Assembly (NCBI GenBank): GCA_004380135.1
Contig: QXCR01000298.1
Coordinates: forward strand, 1 to 21,164
DNA length: 21,164 bases
Reading direction: 5' to 3'
From: Stemphylium vesicarium
Lineage: Eukaryota > Ascomycota > Dothideomycetes > Pleosporales > Pleosporaceae
The notes beneath the pieces were generated by a model. It saw nothing but the letters and a program-made list of their open reading frames with translations, had not been told where the DNA came from and ran no database searches. Made by a program: the position numbers and the translations under genes. This document shows, piece after piece, positions 10,171 to 18,935 of this stretch (position 1 is its first letter; every line of letters begins with the position of its first letter).

Positions 10171-12521
10171 ATGAATCAGGCCATGACTACTCCACGAAGG
10201 AAAGCATGTGTCGAATGCCGGCAGCAAAAGGTATGTTCCCGCCTCATATCGCAACACGACAGCCTCGCATCACTAAACAAAACGCCCTGCTTACTTGCTT
10301 TGCAGATTCGCTGTGATGTCGAGCAGCACAAGGTGCCGCATGACCCATGCGGCCGCTGCAAGAAGATGGGCCTGGAATGTCGCATTCTTCCTACATCCAC
10401 CAGGAACCTGCGCCAAACAAAGGCTGAGATGCGACGAGAACTGGAAGAGTTGCGATGGAATATGAGGCAAGGGCAAGCCCCTGGCGACCCAAACTATCCG
10501 CATTCGACCGCCTCGCCAAACGTCGACATGCAGAATTATACCCCGCTTGAACATGCTTCCGGCACCTATTCCGACCCGTCTGGAGGACGAACCGATGCGT
10601 CGGATTCCATGTCCCCGGCTTTCGACTCGAGACCACCGACGAGAAAGGGCTCCGACCACCAAGGCACGATACCTCGCGTCATCGACGGATTCCTGCTCGA
10701 TTCAAAACGAATTGACGACTGCTTCACGCTGTAAGTCGAACATCGTCCTGATTCCATCCTATGCTGACGATATCTATAGCTACTTCACCCAATACCACCC
10801 ACTTTTCCCTATTCTTGACCCTAATATATCGCCTAATGATTACTATGACCAGTCACCATTCCTTTTTTGGACCATCGTGGTCACGGGATCACGGCGGTAC
10901 TCTGACCATCCCGATGTGCTCGAGAAGACGAGCCAAACCATCACACAACTTGCCTTTTCTTCAATGGCATTACGAACCTCGCAGGTTCCCGTTATCCAGG
11001 GCCTGCTAATTCTCTGCACGTGGAGATTGCCGACAAACTCCATGTACAAGGATACCACACACCTCATGTGTGGATCAGCAGTCCATCTCGCGACACAAAT
11101 TGGTCTACATATCGCAGGAGTAGGCCAAGATTTCGCCAGGACGCCGCTCGAGAAAGATCAGTCTCTCAAGATACAGCGCGCCAGGCTCTGGTTGTGCTGT
11201 GTCATTGTGTCGATAAGGTGGGTCTTGGAAGATACATCTCACGTGTTCTTTAGCTGACGACGTGTAGAACAAGCTGCGTTGAAGGCATCCCGCCTCTTGC
11301 CGAGTCCTTTTTTGACGGTGACGAACGCGAACGCGAGGACATGGTTCCTTACCTTCCAGTTGATTTGCAATATCTCCACAAGGTCTACATCATCCTCATG
11401 CGCGCGATGGTCGCCATGGGCAAGACCAACCTGCAGTCAATTCACTGCGATGTCCGCGTATTACGGTCATTGATCGGTATCTTCGACTCGCAGCTCCTTA
11501 GCTTGGCTCCATCATCTCCCAGCGAGCTTGGTAAGCAATTCTCACACACTCGCACGATCTCTACTGACCATATAGACACTCTGCAACTCAGCTGCGCCCG
11601 TATACATGTGATGGCGTTCCACTTCTTTGCTCACCCTACGAGCCCTGGTCCGGATGCGGAGGGTCTATCCCGATTTTATGCATTGTGCATCTCGGTCATT
11701 CAGTCGGCCTCAACGATGCAAACGACACAAAAAACCTTCCTTCCTTCTGTATCGCAATCGTTCATCGACCGAACGATCACTCTGGCCGGTTTCACAATTC
11801 TTAGGCTCGTCCGAAGTCCACTCGCACAACATCTGGATCTGATGGCCGGCGAGCGGGCCTTTTCGCAAGCGTACGAATTCCTCAAAAATGTGTCTTTGCA
11901 GCCGGGAGATATCCATTTCCGGACAGCGCATATCATGAAAGATCTCTGGGGTAGCGATAAGGTGTTCCGCAAGAAGGATGGTCGGGTGGAGTCGTTGTAT
12001 CTGCGGTTGCGCACCAGATTGAGCATGAGCGTCAGCTACGACATGTTCTGGTACTGGCGAGAAGAGTTTGGCAACATGCAAAACCCTTACAATGGCGAAG
12101 ATGCATCACTTCTCCCCACCGACGCTCAGCAGAATGCACCTCGTAAGTACATCATCATCCATTCCTGCGCATACATGACTAACGTATAGGTCAAGAATTT
12201 GTGTCACATCAGCAGCATCAACAACAGCAACAGCAACTTACAGACCCGTCCATGAGACAACAGCTTCCAGTGAACAAGTTCGACCCGAGTTTGGTTAATC
12301 CCCAGCTACAGCCAGATCCGTCGGTGATGGGCGGTTCGTTCGAGGCCTGGGAGGGACAGGAATACGGGATTCCTCCCATGCTAGAACAATTTCCGGATTA
12401 TGACTGGGCTGCTGGATTTGAATTTTCGAATGCGGAGATGCCCAATGTACCTGTTGGCGCAATGAACCCAATGATGCCTGGACCTGGGAACGCACCGAAT
12501 ATGGGCTACACTTATGGTTAA
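10171..12521 (+). CDS. Zn2Cys6 fungal transcription factor with Leu3-like zinc cluster
   Basis: Six exons: 10171-10230, 10306-10730, 10780-11217, 11268-11530, 11576-12142 and 12190-12521, giving 694 aa. Introns are 75, 49, 50, 45 and 47 nt, all GT..AG; the later ones carry CTGAC or CTAAC branches. The zinc cluster has Cys13, 16, 23, 35, 38 and 45 (CX2CX6CX11CX2CX6C). The CVECRQQK opening and the 11-residue middle loop resemble Leu3-type regulators. A basic, coiled-coil-like linker follows (about 49-80), then a Ser/Pro-rich stretch. The middle homology region typical of fungal regulators starts near 163 (YFTQYHPLFPILDP). Near the C-terminus are a Gln run (592-600) and an acidic-aromatic segment that looks like an activation domain. 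The protein should bind DNA as a dimer in the nucleus. Its target and inducer are unknown; amino-acid or organic-acid metabolism would fit the Leu3 likeness and the lyase neighbour, as inference. Introns 1 and 4 are multiples of three without stops (see findings). Confidence 0.94.
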
Positions 12522-14187
12522 GCGTAACGTGCCTGGAGGAGATTTTCCGAATGGAGGCGCAGGAGGGGATCTCGGGAGTGATCCAAGTACACCACGGCGT
12601 CATCTCGTCTGGCGTGGAGGTGTAAAGCGTTTCAATACTGTACGCTTAATCCAATGCAGTCGTAACACCAGAACGATTTCGGAAAGCCCATTGGATGTCT
12701 CGCCGGGCGCTCTTTGACGTAAAGGCGCAGATTGCTGAGTCTGTGGCGCTGAGATCGGCAAGCTAAGATGCAGCAAGATGAGAATCGATCGCACAGGCGG
12801 GTCGGCCTGCCATGCCAGCAAATCGACGAACGTTCTTGTCTAGGGCGGGATGAACGCCTTTGCCTTCAACCTTAGGGCGCTGTTTGGTGTTGGTCCTGTG
12901 CCGACATATCCGAGAGGCTTTATTCTGATCGCGAGTTGTTCAGTCGTGAATGCGTACACGGGATAGAGGCGCCGATTTTCCATGCTGCAGCAAAGAATAT
13001 ACAGCGTATCCATAAAAGCACAACAGAACCGCATGCGGTCCTCCACGATAATACCCAGGCATCCTGACCATAACGCACCGTTAGCGCTACCCCACTGACC
13101 AGAACCCCGAGAGAGACCTACAACGAGAGACGAAAGTAGAGAGGAATCGAATACGAACCAAACAACAAAAAAAATCACGAATCGACCACGAAACGCCGGG
13201 CCAACAGCTTTACTTTAAATCTCCGTCTCCCTCCCCTCCCCTCCCTCTTCCCTTTCCCATCACGGCACCGCATGCGCCTATCTACCACTTTTGCACTCGG
13301 CATCGGCCAGCATACCAATCGGGGCACCTTATCCATTGCCGCAATCCCTCAAATTCTCATACGATATCGCCTCCCTTCGCGTACATACAAGCCGTAGACG
13401 CCAGAACTCGGCGAAGCCCGAACTCTTTTTTTCTCGCTTCTCTTCCTTGCATTCGTTGTTGGTACCCAGCCAGTTGGGAGGACACGCGTGAAAGGCCGCT
13501 CGTATCGGTCAAACTGCCGGCGAAAATCGGCAAGGCGACGCTACGTCAGCGGAAGGGGGTTGCATGCATTGCGGGGTGGGCTTGTGTGTGTCCGGATGGT
13601 ACATGGATTAGAGCTGACGCTTGCGTGGGGCCCTTTCTTCCTCTTTGAAGATGTTGTTTCTTTACAGTGTTGGGGTGTGGGTTCATCCGGGTGCACGATG
13701 ATGAATTATACAGGCGTTTTTTTTTTTTGGATAAGAATGAGTTTTTTTTTCTCCTTCCTCACCTTCTTTCGCCACTTGGGCCGGGTCGCTGATTGCTGAT
13801 CTTGACGGTGATGATGAAATAACTTGGGCGAGATGTGCTTGTTTGCTCTTGAGATGGATGGTCAAGGGCGATCTATGCATGGCTTGCGTTTGCACTAAAT
13901 ATTGAGTCGCCTACTACTGTGAGGTATGCTAATCGGTGTACTAAGCAAGTAGGGTTTGGGAAGCAAAAAGTCAACCTATATATATCGAACCCTCGTACCA
14001 CAGGCCGAAGCAACACGTGGGGAGTTGTCTCCGGTTGGTTCAACCAGACCCTTTGAGCAGCCATTAGACGAGAAAGAAGGTTGAGCATAAGAACCAGGGA
14101 CCTAAATGAGTGGACCCTTCATTTGCCTCCCCTCTCGGACGGAGATATACCTAGTTTAAAGCCTGAATATAAGGCAGCCTATCGCTT

Positions 14188-14197
14188 CCGCAATCGG
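14188..14197 (+). promoter_or_regulatory. CCG-N4-CGG everted site, candidate Leu3-type binding site
   Basis: CCGCAATCGG has two CCG/CGG half sites four bases apart, in the same arrangement as the known yeast Leu3 site CCGGNNCCGG. It lies about 450 bp before the lyase start and 1.7 kb after the stop of the Leu3-like regulator. With only six fixed bases, a chance match somewhere in a 2-kb region is quite likely. Confidence 0.25.
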
Positions 14198-14584
14198 GGT
14201 CTGTATGTCTCAGATCGGATGTGGGGTCCTACTTAATACTTTGCCCTCTAGGTTCAGCAAAGTGGTGTAAAGAGAAAAAGAGCCGCCCAAACAGCTGCAG
14301 CAACTTGCGGCCGATTAGAAACCAGGGCCCCAAAAAGGAATTACGCAAGACGCCGAGACTCAGCGAGGTGAAAACCCCAGGAACCTAAAGTGAGGCAATG
14401 TTTTGTTTGATTGATGCCTTAACTGTTCTTGTTTCACTTTCTTCTCTGATTACTTGTGTTGCTTAGTAGTTTTAACGGCTCCACTCTTCACGCATAGCTA
14501 CATAGTACTAATATCTGTCGGCATCCCAACTTCGCCGTCTGCTTAGCCACCGGGCAGATTAGACTTACGAACGGTATACGGGAG

Positions 14585-14630
14585 TCAAGAGCTAGAGTAA
14601 ACGCATACAATCAAGAGCTAGGTATAAAAA
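14585..14630 (+). promoter_or_regulatory. Direct repeat plus TATA-like element before the lyase gene
   Basis: TCAAGAGCTAG occurs exactly at 14585-14595 and again at 14611-14621, 26 bp apart, and the second copy runs into GTATAAAAA (TATAAAAA at 14623-14630). The TATA-like stretch ends only 16 nt before the ATG at 14647. If it directs initiation about 30 bp downstream, transcripts would start beyond that ATG and the next in-frame ATG (14683) would be used. Confidence 0.4.
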
Positions 14631-14646
14631 GAGAGGAAGAGACAAG

Positions 14647-15760
14647 ATGACATCAAGCAAAAGCGCCCAAACAGAGAGGAAGATGACAGCCGTGGAGAAA
14701 CTACGAGCCATGCTCGCAGACCCCGAGAAGTTCATTGCATGTCCCGGTGTATACGATGGCTTCACAGCACGCATAGCGCTGCAAGAAGGCGTAGACTGTT
14801 TATACATGGTATGTTTCTCTTCCTTCCCCCGTTTATGATATCACCCCTCTACAAAACACACCATCACTCTGAACCCCAACGGGTCCGGACAATTGTCCCT
14901 GCACATCAAAACACATGACGACACCATCACATGACAACACCACAACAACAACCAGGACAACAGCTAACCACCCCAAACAGACAGGCGCAGGAACAACAAT
15001 GTCCCGTCTCGGCGCCGCAGACATGGGCATCGCAACCCTCAACGACATGCTCACCAACGCCAGCATGCTGGCCTCCATCTCGCCTCGAACACCCCTAATC
15101 GCCGATGCAGACACAGGCTACGGTGGCCCCGTCATGGTCGGCCGCACAGTAACATCCTACATTCGCGCGGGCGTCGCCGGCCTGCACCTGGAAGACCAAA
15201 TCGTATCGAAGCGGTGTGGCCACCTCAACGGCAAGCAACTCGTCTCAGTAGAAGAATACGAAGCGCGGATCCGCGCCGCAGCGCTCGCACGCGAGGAATC
15301 CGGCGGCGACATCGTCATCATCGCGCGCACCGATGCGCTTCAGTCTTTCGGCTACGAAGAAGCCATGACGAGGCTTCGTCGCGCTGTTGCGCAGGGCGCG
15401 GACGTTGCGTTTCTGGAAGGCGTGACGACGGCTGAGGACGCGAGACGGATCTGTATTGACCTTGCGCCTACGCCTTGTCTTTTTAATAATGTGCCCGGTG
15501 GCGTTTCCCCGGACTTTGATACACAGATGTGTCGCCAGATTGGGTATAAACTTGCGATTTTCCCACTGCTGGCGTGCGAGGTTGTGTATCCGGCGGTGAG
15601 GAAGGCCGTGCAGCAGATGAAGGAGTTGGGTAGTGTGCAGAGTGTGGAGGAGGATGGGAGGAGGTATGGGCCTAGGGAGCTGTTTAAGGTTTGTGGGCTT
15701 GATGAGTTGATTGAGTTTGATGTTAAGGCGGGGGGGTTGAGCTATAAGGATGGGGCGTGA
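14647..15760 (+). CDS. Isocitrate lyase/PEP mutase superfamily enzyme, C-C lyase type
   Basis: Two exons, 14647-14808 and 14981-15760, joined in phase 0 across a 172-nt intron (GTATGT donor, GCTAACC branch, CAAACAG acceptor), giving 313 aa. Visible family motifs are CPGVYDGFTARIA near the N-terminus (32-44), the join CLYM-TGAGTTMSRLG (51-65), the metal and substrate loop DADTGYGG (96-103), the active-site loop HLEDQ (123-127) with KRCGH (131-135, catalytic Cys133), and ARTDA (169-173). The Cys motif marks the lyase branch (2-methylisocitrate lyase, oxaloacetate acetylhydrolase, dimethylmalate lyase relatives) rather than true PEP mutase. The exact substrate cannot be told from the sequence. 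The protein is soluble, without an evident targeting signal. Met13 (14683) is an alternative start. Sense-strand base use changes from C/A-rich in the first half to G/T-rich in the last third. Confidence 0.94.
14912..14942 (+). repeat. Tandem 16-bp near-repeat inside the lyase intron
   Basis: CACATGACGACACCA at 14912-14926 is repeated with one change as CACATGACAACACCA at 14928-14942, a period of 16 bp. It lies in the 172-nt intron of the lyase gene, more than three times the usual intron length in this window. A CAA-rich stretch follows to about 14965, so the extra length may stem from local duplication. Confidence 0.75.
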
Positions 15761-15977
15761 GTTTTGGGGCTGGGTCACTATGCTTGGTGGATGCTGGCTG
15801 TAATGGAAGAATGTTGCGTGGAATTGAAGGTTTTAGAGGAATTTTGATCGCTCTTGTGTTTTGGGGAGCGTTTACTGTTTTATTTGTATATACCGTGTGA
15901 GAAGTACTTCAACAACGAGTTCAGGAAGTATCAATCAAGCCTCGAATACTTTACATTAATACCGCCAATAGCCTACT

Positions 15978-16550
15978 TCAACAGCAGCCGTAATTTCTTA
16001 ACACACTGACTTCCCCATCATAACACCTCTCCCTCTTCCTCACCTTCCTCAAACCCTCAACTACCAAAACCAACCTATCCCCAACATCCCCCTTAACTCC
16101 CTCCTTCAGCACCTCTTCCAACCGCGCAATCTCCCCATCAATTACTTGCCTCCCATCCTTTGCCTCCTCACGAGGCATAAGCGGGAGCTGGAGTGGTCGC
16201 TGAGGCGCAGCCGCAGATATACGAGGAATCACAACATCTCGAATTGCCGCCGTCTCAGGAATCCCAATCTCGAGAGAACCAGCTGCCTTCCCATCTCCAC
16301 AGCGCCTACGCCCCTCATACGCTAGAAGCGGCTCGGCGATGAACCTAGCATCGGATTCAGACCGTGAAATACTCGTCGACGATGTCAGCGGGTTGCGGAA
16401 GTGGTAGTATTCAGTGACGGGGTGCAGTGGATTGCGGTCGCTATTTCTGGGCTAGCAGAAGAAGAGTGCGCAGGTTTGTGTGGCGCTGATGGGGTTGGAG
16501 CGCGCTGTCGCGCGGAGTGTGGGTGCTAGACGGAGAGCTGTTGACGGCAT
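15978..16550 (-). pseudogene. Probable mitochondrial-type protein gene interrupted by an in-frame TAG
   Basis: From ATG 16550 the minus strand encodes 32 residues rich in Arg, Ala, Ser and Thr with no acidic residue (starting MPSTALRLAPTLRATAR), typical of a mitochondrial presequence. A TAG at 16454-16452 follows. The same frame then stays open for 157 codons to TGA at 15978-15980, with no ATG near its head. The second part is soluble and ends in a helix rich in Glu, Lys and Arg; I do not recognise it. An intron removing the TAG was looked for: CTTCTTCTGCTAG resembles an acceptor, but no acceptable GT donor or branch site lies upstream. The sense strand goes from C/A-rich 5' to G/T-rich 3', just as in the convergent lyase gene, which supports a real gene. 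Alternatives are a recent nonsense mutation (CAG to TAG would fit a C-to-T change), a sequencing error, an unusual intron or readthrough. Confidence 0.42.
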
Positions 16551-17181
16551 CTTTTGTAGTAGTGGTAGTGTATGTTGAGTTGGGGTGGTTTGGCGGTGAC
16601 TTTGGAGGGCTGGAGTATCTTTTCGTGTTGTTGGCTGTGGGATTGGGGGGAAGGGTGTATGCATGGGAATGTGAGGCATGATATATACTCGAGAGGGGAG
16701 AAAATATGAGGACTTTATCTCTGGGAGCGGAGGGATGTGTGCCATAAGTGTAAAGCACAGAAATGTGAAATTGATGCAGTAATGAGAAGAACAAATCAAC
16801 CCGCGGGTACGACCAACACTGCAACTGATCACACTGGTACCAAATGGTTCACTGAGACAAATAATGTCAGATTAGTCCATTCCAGCAGCGACAGCCTCGA
16901 GTACCAAAGCGAGTTCAACAAGACCTAGCATCAAACCTGCCCTTGCAACAACTGCAATAACCAGGAAGAGACTTTCCATGCTTATCTCTACAACGACAAT
17001 CACTTGCATACGAAAGAGACGTCTGCGTCCCAGCAGTTTTGTAAAGAATAGAGGATGATGGATCCGACCAATGTTGCATTTCCGCCAACGCCGCCATGTG
17101 GACCTCCAAATTGGGTACTGATGACTCCACTACACCATCCAATGACGCCGACGCCAAATCTAATAAGTGTTCACGTGACTC
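16551..17181. other. Intergenic stretch between the interrupted gene and gamma-tubulin
   Basis: About 630 bp holding the 3' side of gamma-tubulin and the upstream side of the interrupted minus-strand gene. A GT-rich plus strand around 16550-16680 gives open frames on the minus strand that include the presumed leader. A minus-strand frame at about 17008-17175 reads as a Gly-rich, hydrophobic peptide but has no ATG (see findings). No complete gene is supported. Confidence 0.45.
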
Positions 17182-18717
17182 CTAGCCGACTCGCTTGTCT
17201 TCCGTCTCATCTGTGGGTGCTGTTTCTTTGCTGAGGTAGTCGGCGTCTTCGGCTTCCTCGTATTCTGAAATCAAGCCTTGGACGACTTCCTTAGCTTCGT
17301 CGAACTCGCCGAGACCGTCTTTGAAAGGCACTTCGCGCTTGTAGCTCTCGAGAAAGGCGTTTCGTTTGCGGAGGGTAGAGTATTGCGCTACGATGCGCTT
17401 GAAGAGGGTTGCGATTCCGGTGTGGTTGGCGAGCATGAGTCCGGAAACTCGATGCGAAGAGGTCACGTAGGGAGACTTCTTGGTCAGTGCTACTTGGATA
17501 GAAGCAGGACCCCAGGGAATGAAGGTCGCGAGACGACGTTCTCGAATGCGCATGAGTGATTTGTGTACCTGGATTGTCATTGAGCTTAGTTCGGGGTGTA
17601 ATGATAGGCATGACATACATCTGAAGGGTCGGCCTCTCCTTGGATGATGTTCAAGATGGACATGTAGCAGCTCTTCTTGGTGGGATTGGTAGAAACCATG
17701 CGGTTCTTAGGCTGCAGTAGTCGTCTCATGACATCCAAGACGGTCGTCTTGCGAACAGTCTTGGCCTGCTCTACGTTTTCGCCGGAGAAGGGTGTGTAGG
17801 AAGTCATCAAGAAGTGACAGCGCGGGGTGGGAATGAGAGATGCGACGATGCCGACGAGGTCGTTGTGCATGTATCCTGGGTAGCGAAGAGTGGTGGTGCT
17901 GGCCGACATGACGGTGGAGACCAGCTGGTTTGTCTGTTCGAACGAGGGGTTCATAACGTGTAATCGGTCGGCAGCGATCCTGGTGAGAGCTCCGTTATCG
18001 AGAACGACCTGTGACAGTTAGCGTAGAGGCCCGCATGTTGTTGACTGTGCTGTACTTACCACTGAGTCTGCGTTCTGCGTCAGCCGCCTCATGCTCAGCA
18101 AGCTGTTGTAAGGCTGCACTACAATGTCACCGTCCTGTGTGTTGGGAAAGACACTGTACGTCTGTATGAGCTTCTTGGGAAATCGGTCGTTCAGTCGTTC
18201 GAGCATGTATGAGCCGAGACCAGAGCCAGTACCTCCAGCGATGGAGTGCAGCATCATGAAGCCCTCCAGCGAGTCTGAGCCGTCTGCCTCGCGATCAATC
18301 ATATCGAGGATATCCTCATGCACCTGCTCTCCCATGCTGTAACCCATACCCCAGTTGTTCCCTGCGCCGGTGCCATCCTTGTGTATGTAGAAGTTCTCTG
18401 GATTGTAGATGTTCTTGTACGGACTCGACTGGATGGAATTGAGCACTCTGGGCTCGAGATCTAGGAGAATGGCGCGTGGGATGTAGCGCGTGTCATCTGA
18501 CTGATAGAAGAATACGTCTTTGCGGTCACCGCCTTCTGTCGCAAAGTCCTCGAGGTTACCGTCTTTATTGATGCCGTGTTCCTGGCAGAGCTGCTGCCAG
18601 AACTGCTGTCCGACGCTATTGCCGCACTGGCCGGCCTGCAGTGTTATTATCTCTCTGGTACCAGTCAGCTACAGCTTGCGCCCTCCGTCCGCTATATACA
18701 TGGCCGTACCTGGGCAT
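17182..18717 (-). CDS. tubG: Gamma-tubulin
   Basis: Four exons on the minus strand: 18717-18710, 18654-18060, 18008-17619 and 17568-17182, giving 459 aa. The first coding exon is only 8 nt (ATG CCC AG), a position easily missed, and it completes the family start MPREIITLQAGQCGN. Introns are 55, 51 and 50 nt. Diagnostic features are GQCGN (11-15), the tubulin GTP-binding motif GGTGSGLGS (143-151), NADSVV and LTRIAADRLH across the second junction, and VHKSLMRIRERRLATFIPWGPASIQ (described here as residues starting at 332), which identify gamma- rather than alpha- or beta-tubulin. The protein sits in the gamma-tubulin complex at the spindle pole body and nucleates microtubules. It is expected to be essential and single-copy. 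Residues 16-17 are SV, a small variation after GQCGN. Its promoter must lie largely in the 218 bp after the stop of the upstream same-strand gene. Confidence 0.97.
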
Positions 18718-18935
18718 GGTTGGGTGTTGATCGCCTATGTCGTGAGTTGCGAACGCGCTTTGGGCGGGGTTCACGCGTCGGGTCGCTAAAGTTTGGACCT
18801 TACCGTCATGGCTCACGCCTTCCCAACTCCATCACTCATTCGGGACCACGAAGCAAGTACAATCACGCGACTTGATAGATGAAACTGCGAATCCTCTTGG
18901 AGTATTTACATTAACGCATTCTACCATCGCGCAAT

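Larger units (their letters stand above)
12522..14646. other. Intergenic region between the transcription factor and the lyase gene
   Basis: About 2.1 kb without a supported gene. It contains a core-promoter-like block at 13214-13258 (TTTAAAT followed by a long CT tract), then an ATG at 13272 that opens only 41 codons. T runs of 12 and 9 lie at 13717-13728 and 13742-13750. A minus-strand open frame at 12840-13178 has no ATG at its head and no domain. The last 500 bp hold probable control elements of the lyase gene: a CCG-N4-CGG site at 14188-14197, an 11-bp direct repeat and a TATA-like stretch. Confidence 0.5.

Noticed and set aside
12840..13178. 112-codon minus-strand frame with a hydrophobic start
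   Set aside because: It opens with GTG, not ATG, and the hydrophobic part comes from A-rich plus-strand sequence. No support for a gene.
14647..15760. Assignment as phosphoenolpyruvate mutase or phosphonate biosynthesis gene
   Set aside because: The active-site loop carries KRCGH with a catalytic Cys, the lyase signature, not the mutase motif, and no phosphonate pathway genes are nearby.
16441..16824. 127-codon frame overlapping the interrupted gene's start
   Set aside because: It is in another phase, Pro/Thr/Ser-rich from biased sequence, and stops at 16441. The presequence-like frame explains the region better.
17182..18717. First reading as beta-tubulin
   Set aside because: The start MPREIITLQAGQCGN, the MLHSIAGGTGSGLGS region and the IPWGPASIQVALTKKSP stretch fit gamma-tubulin, and the acidic beta-tubulin tail is absent.
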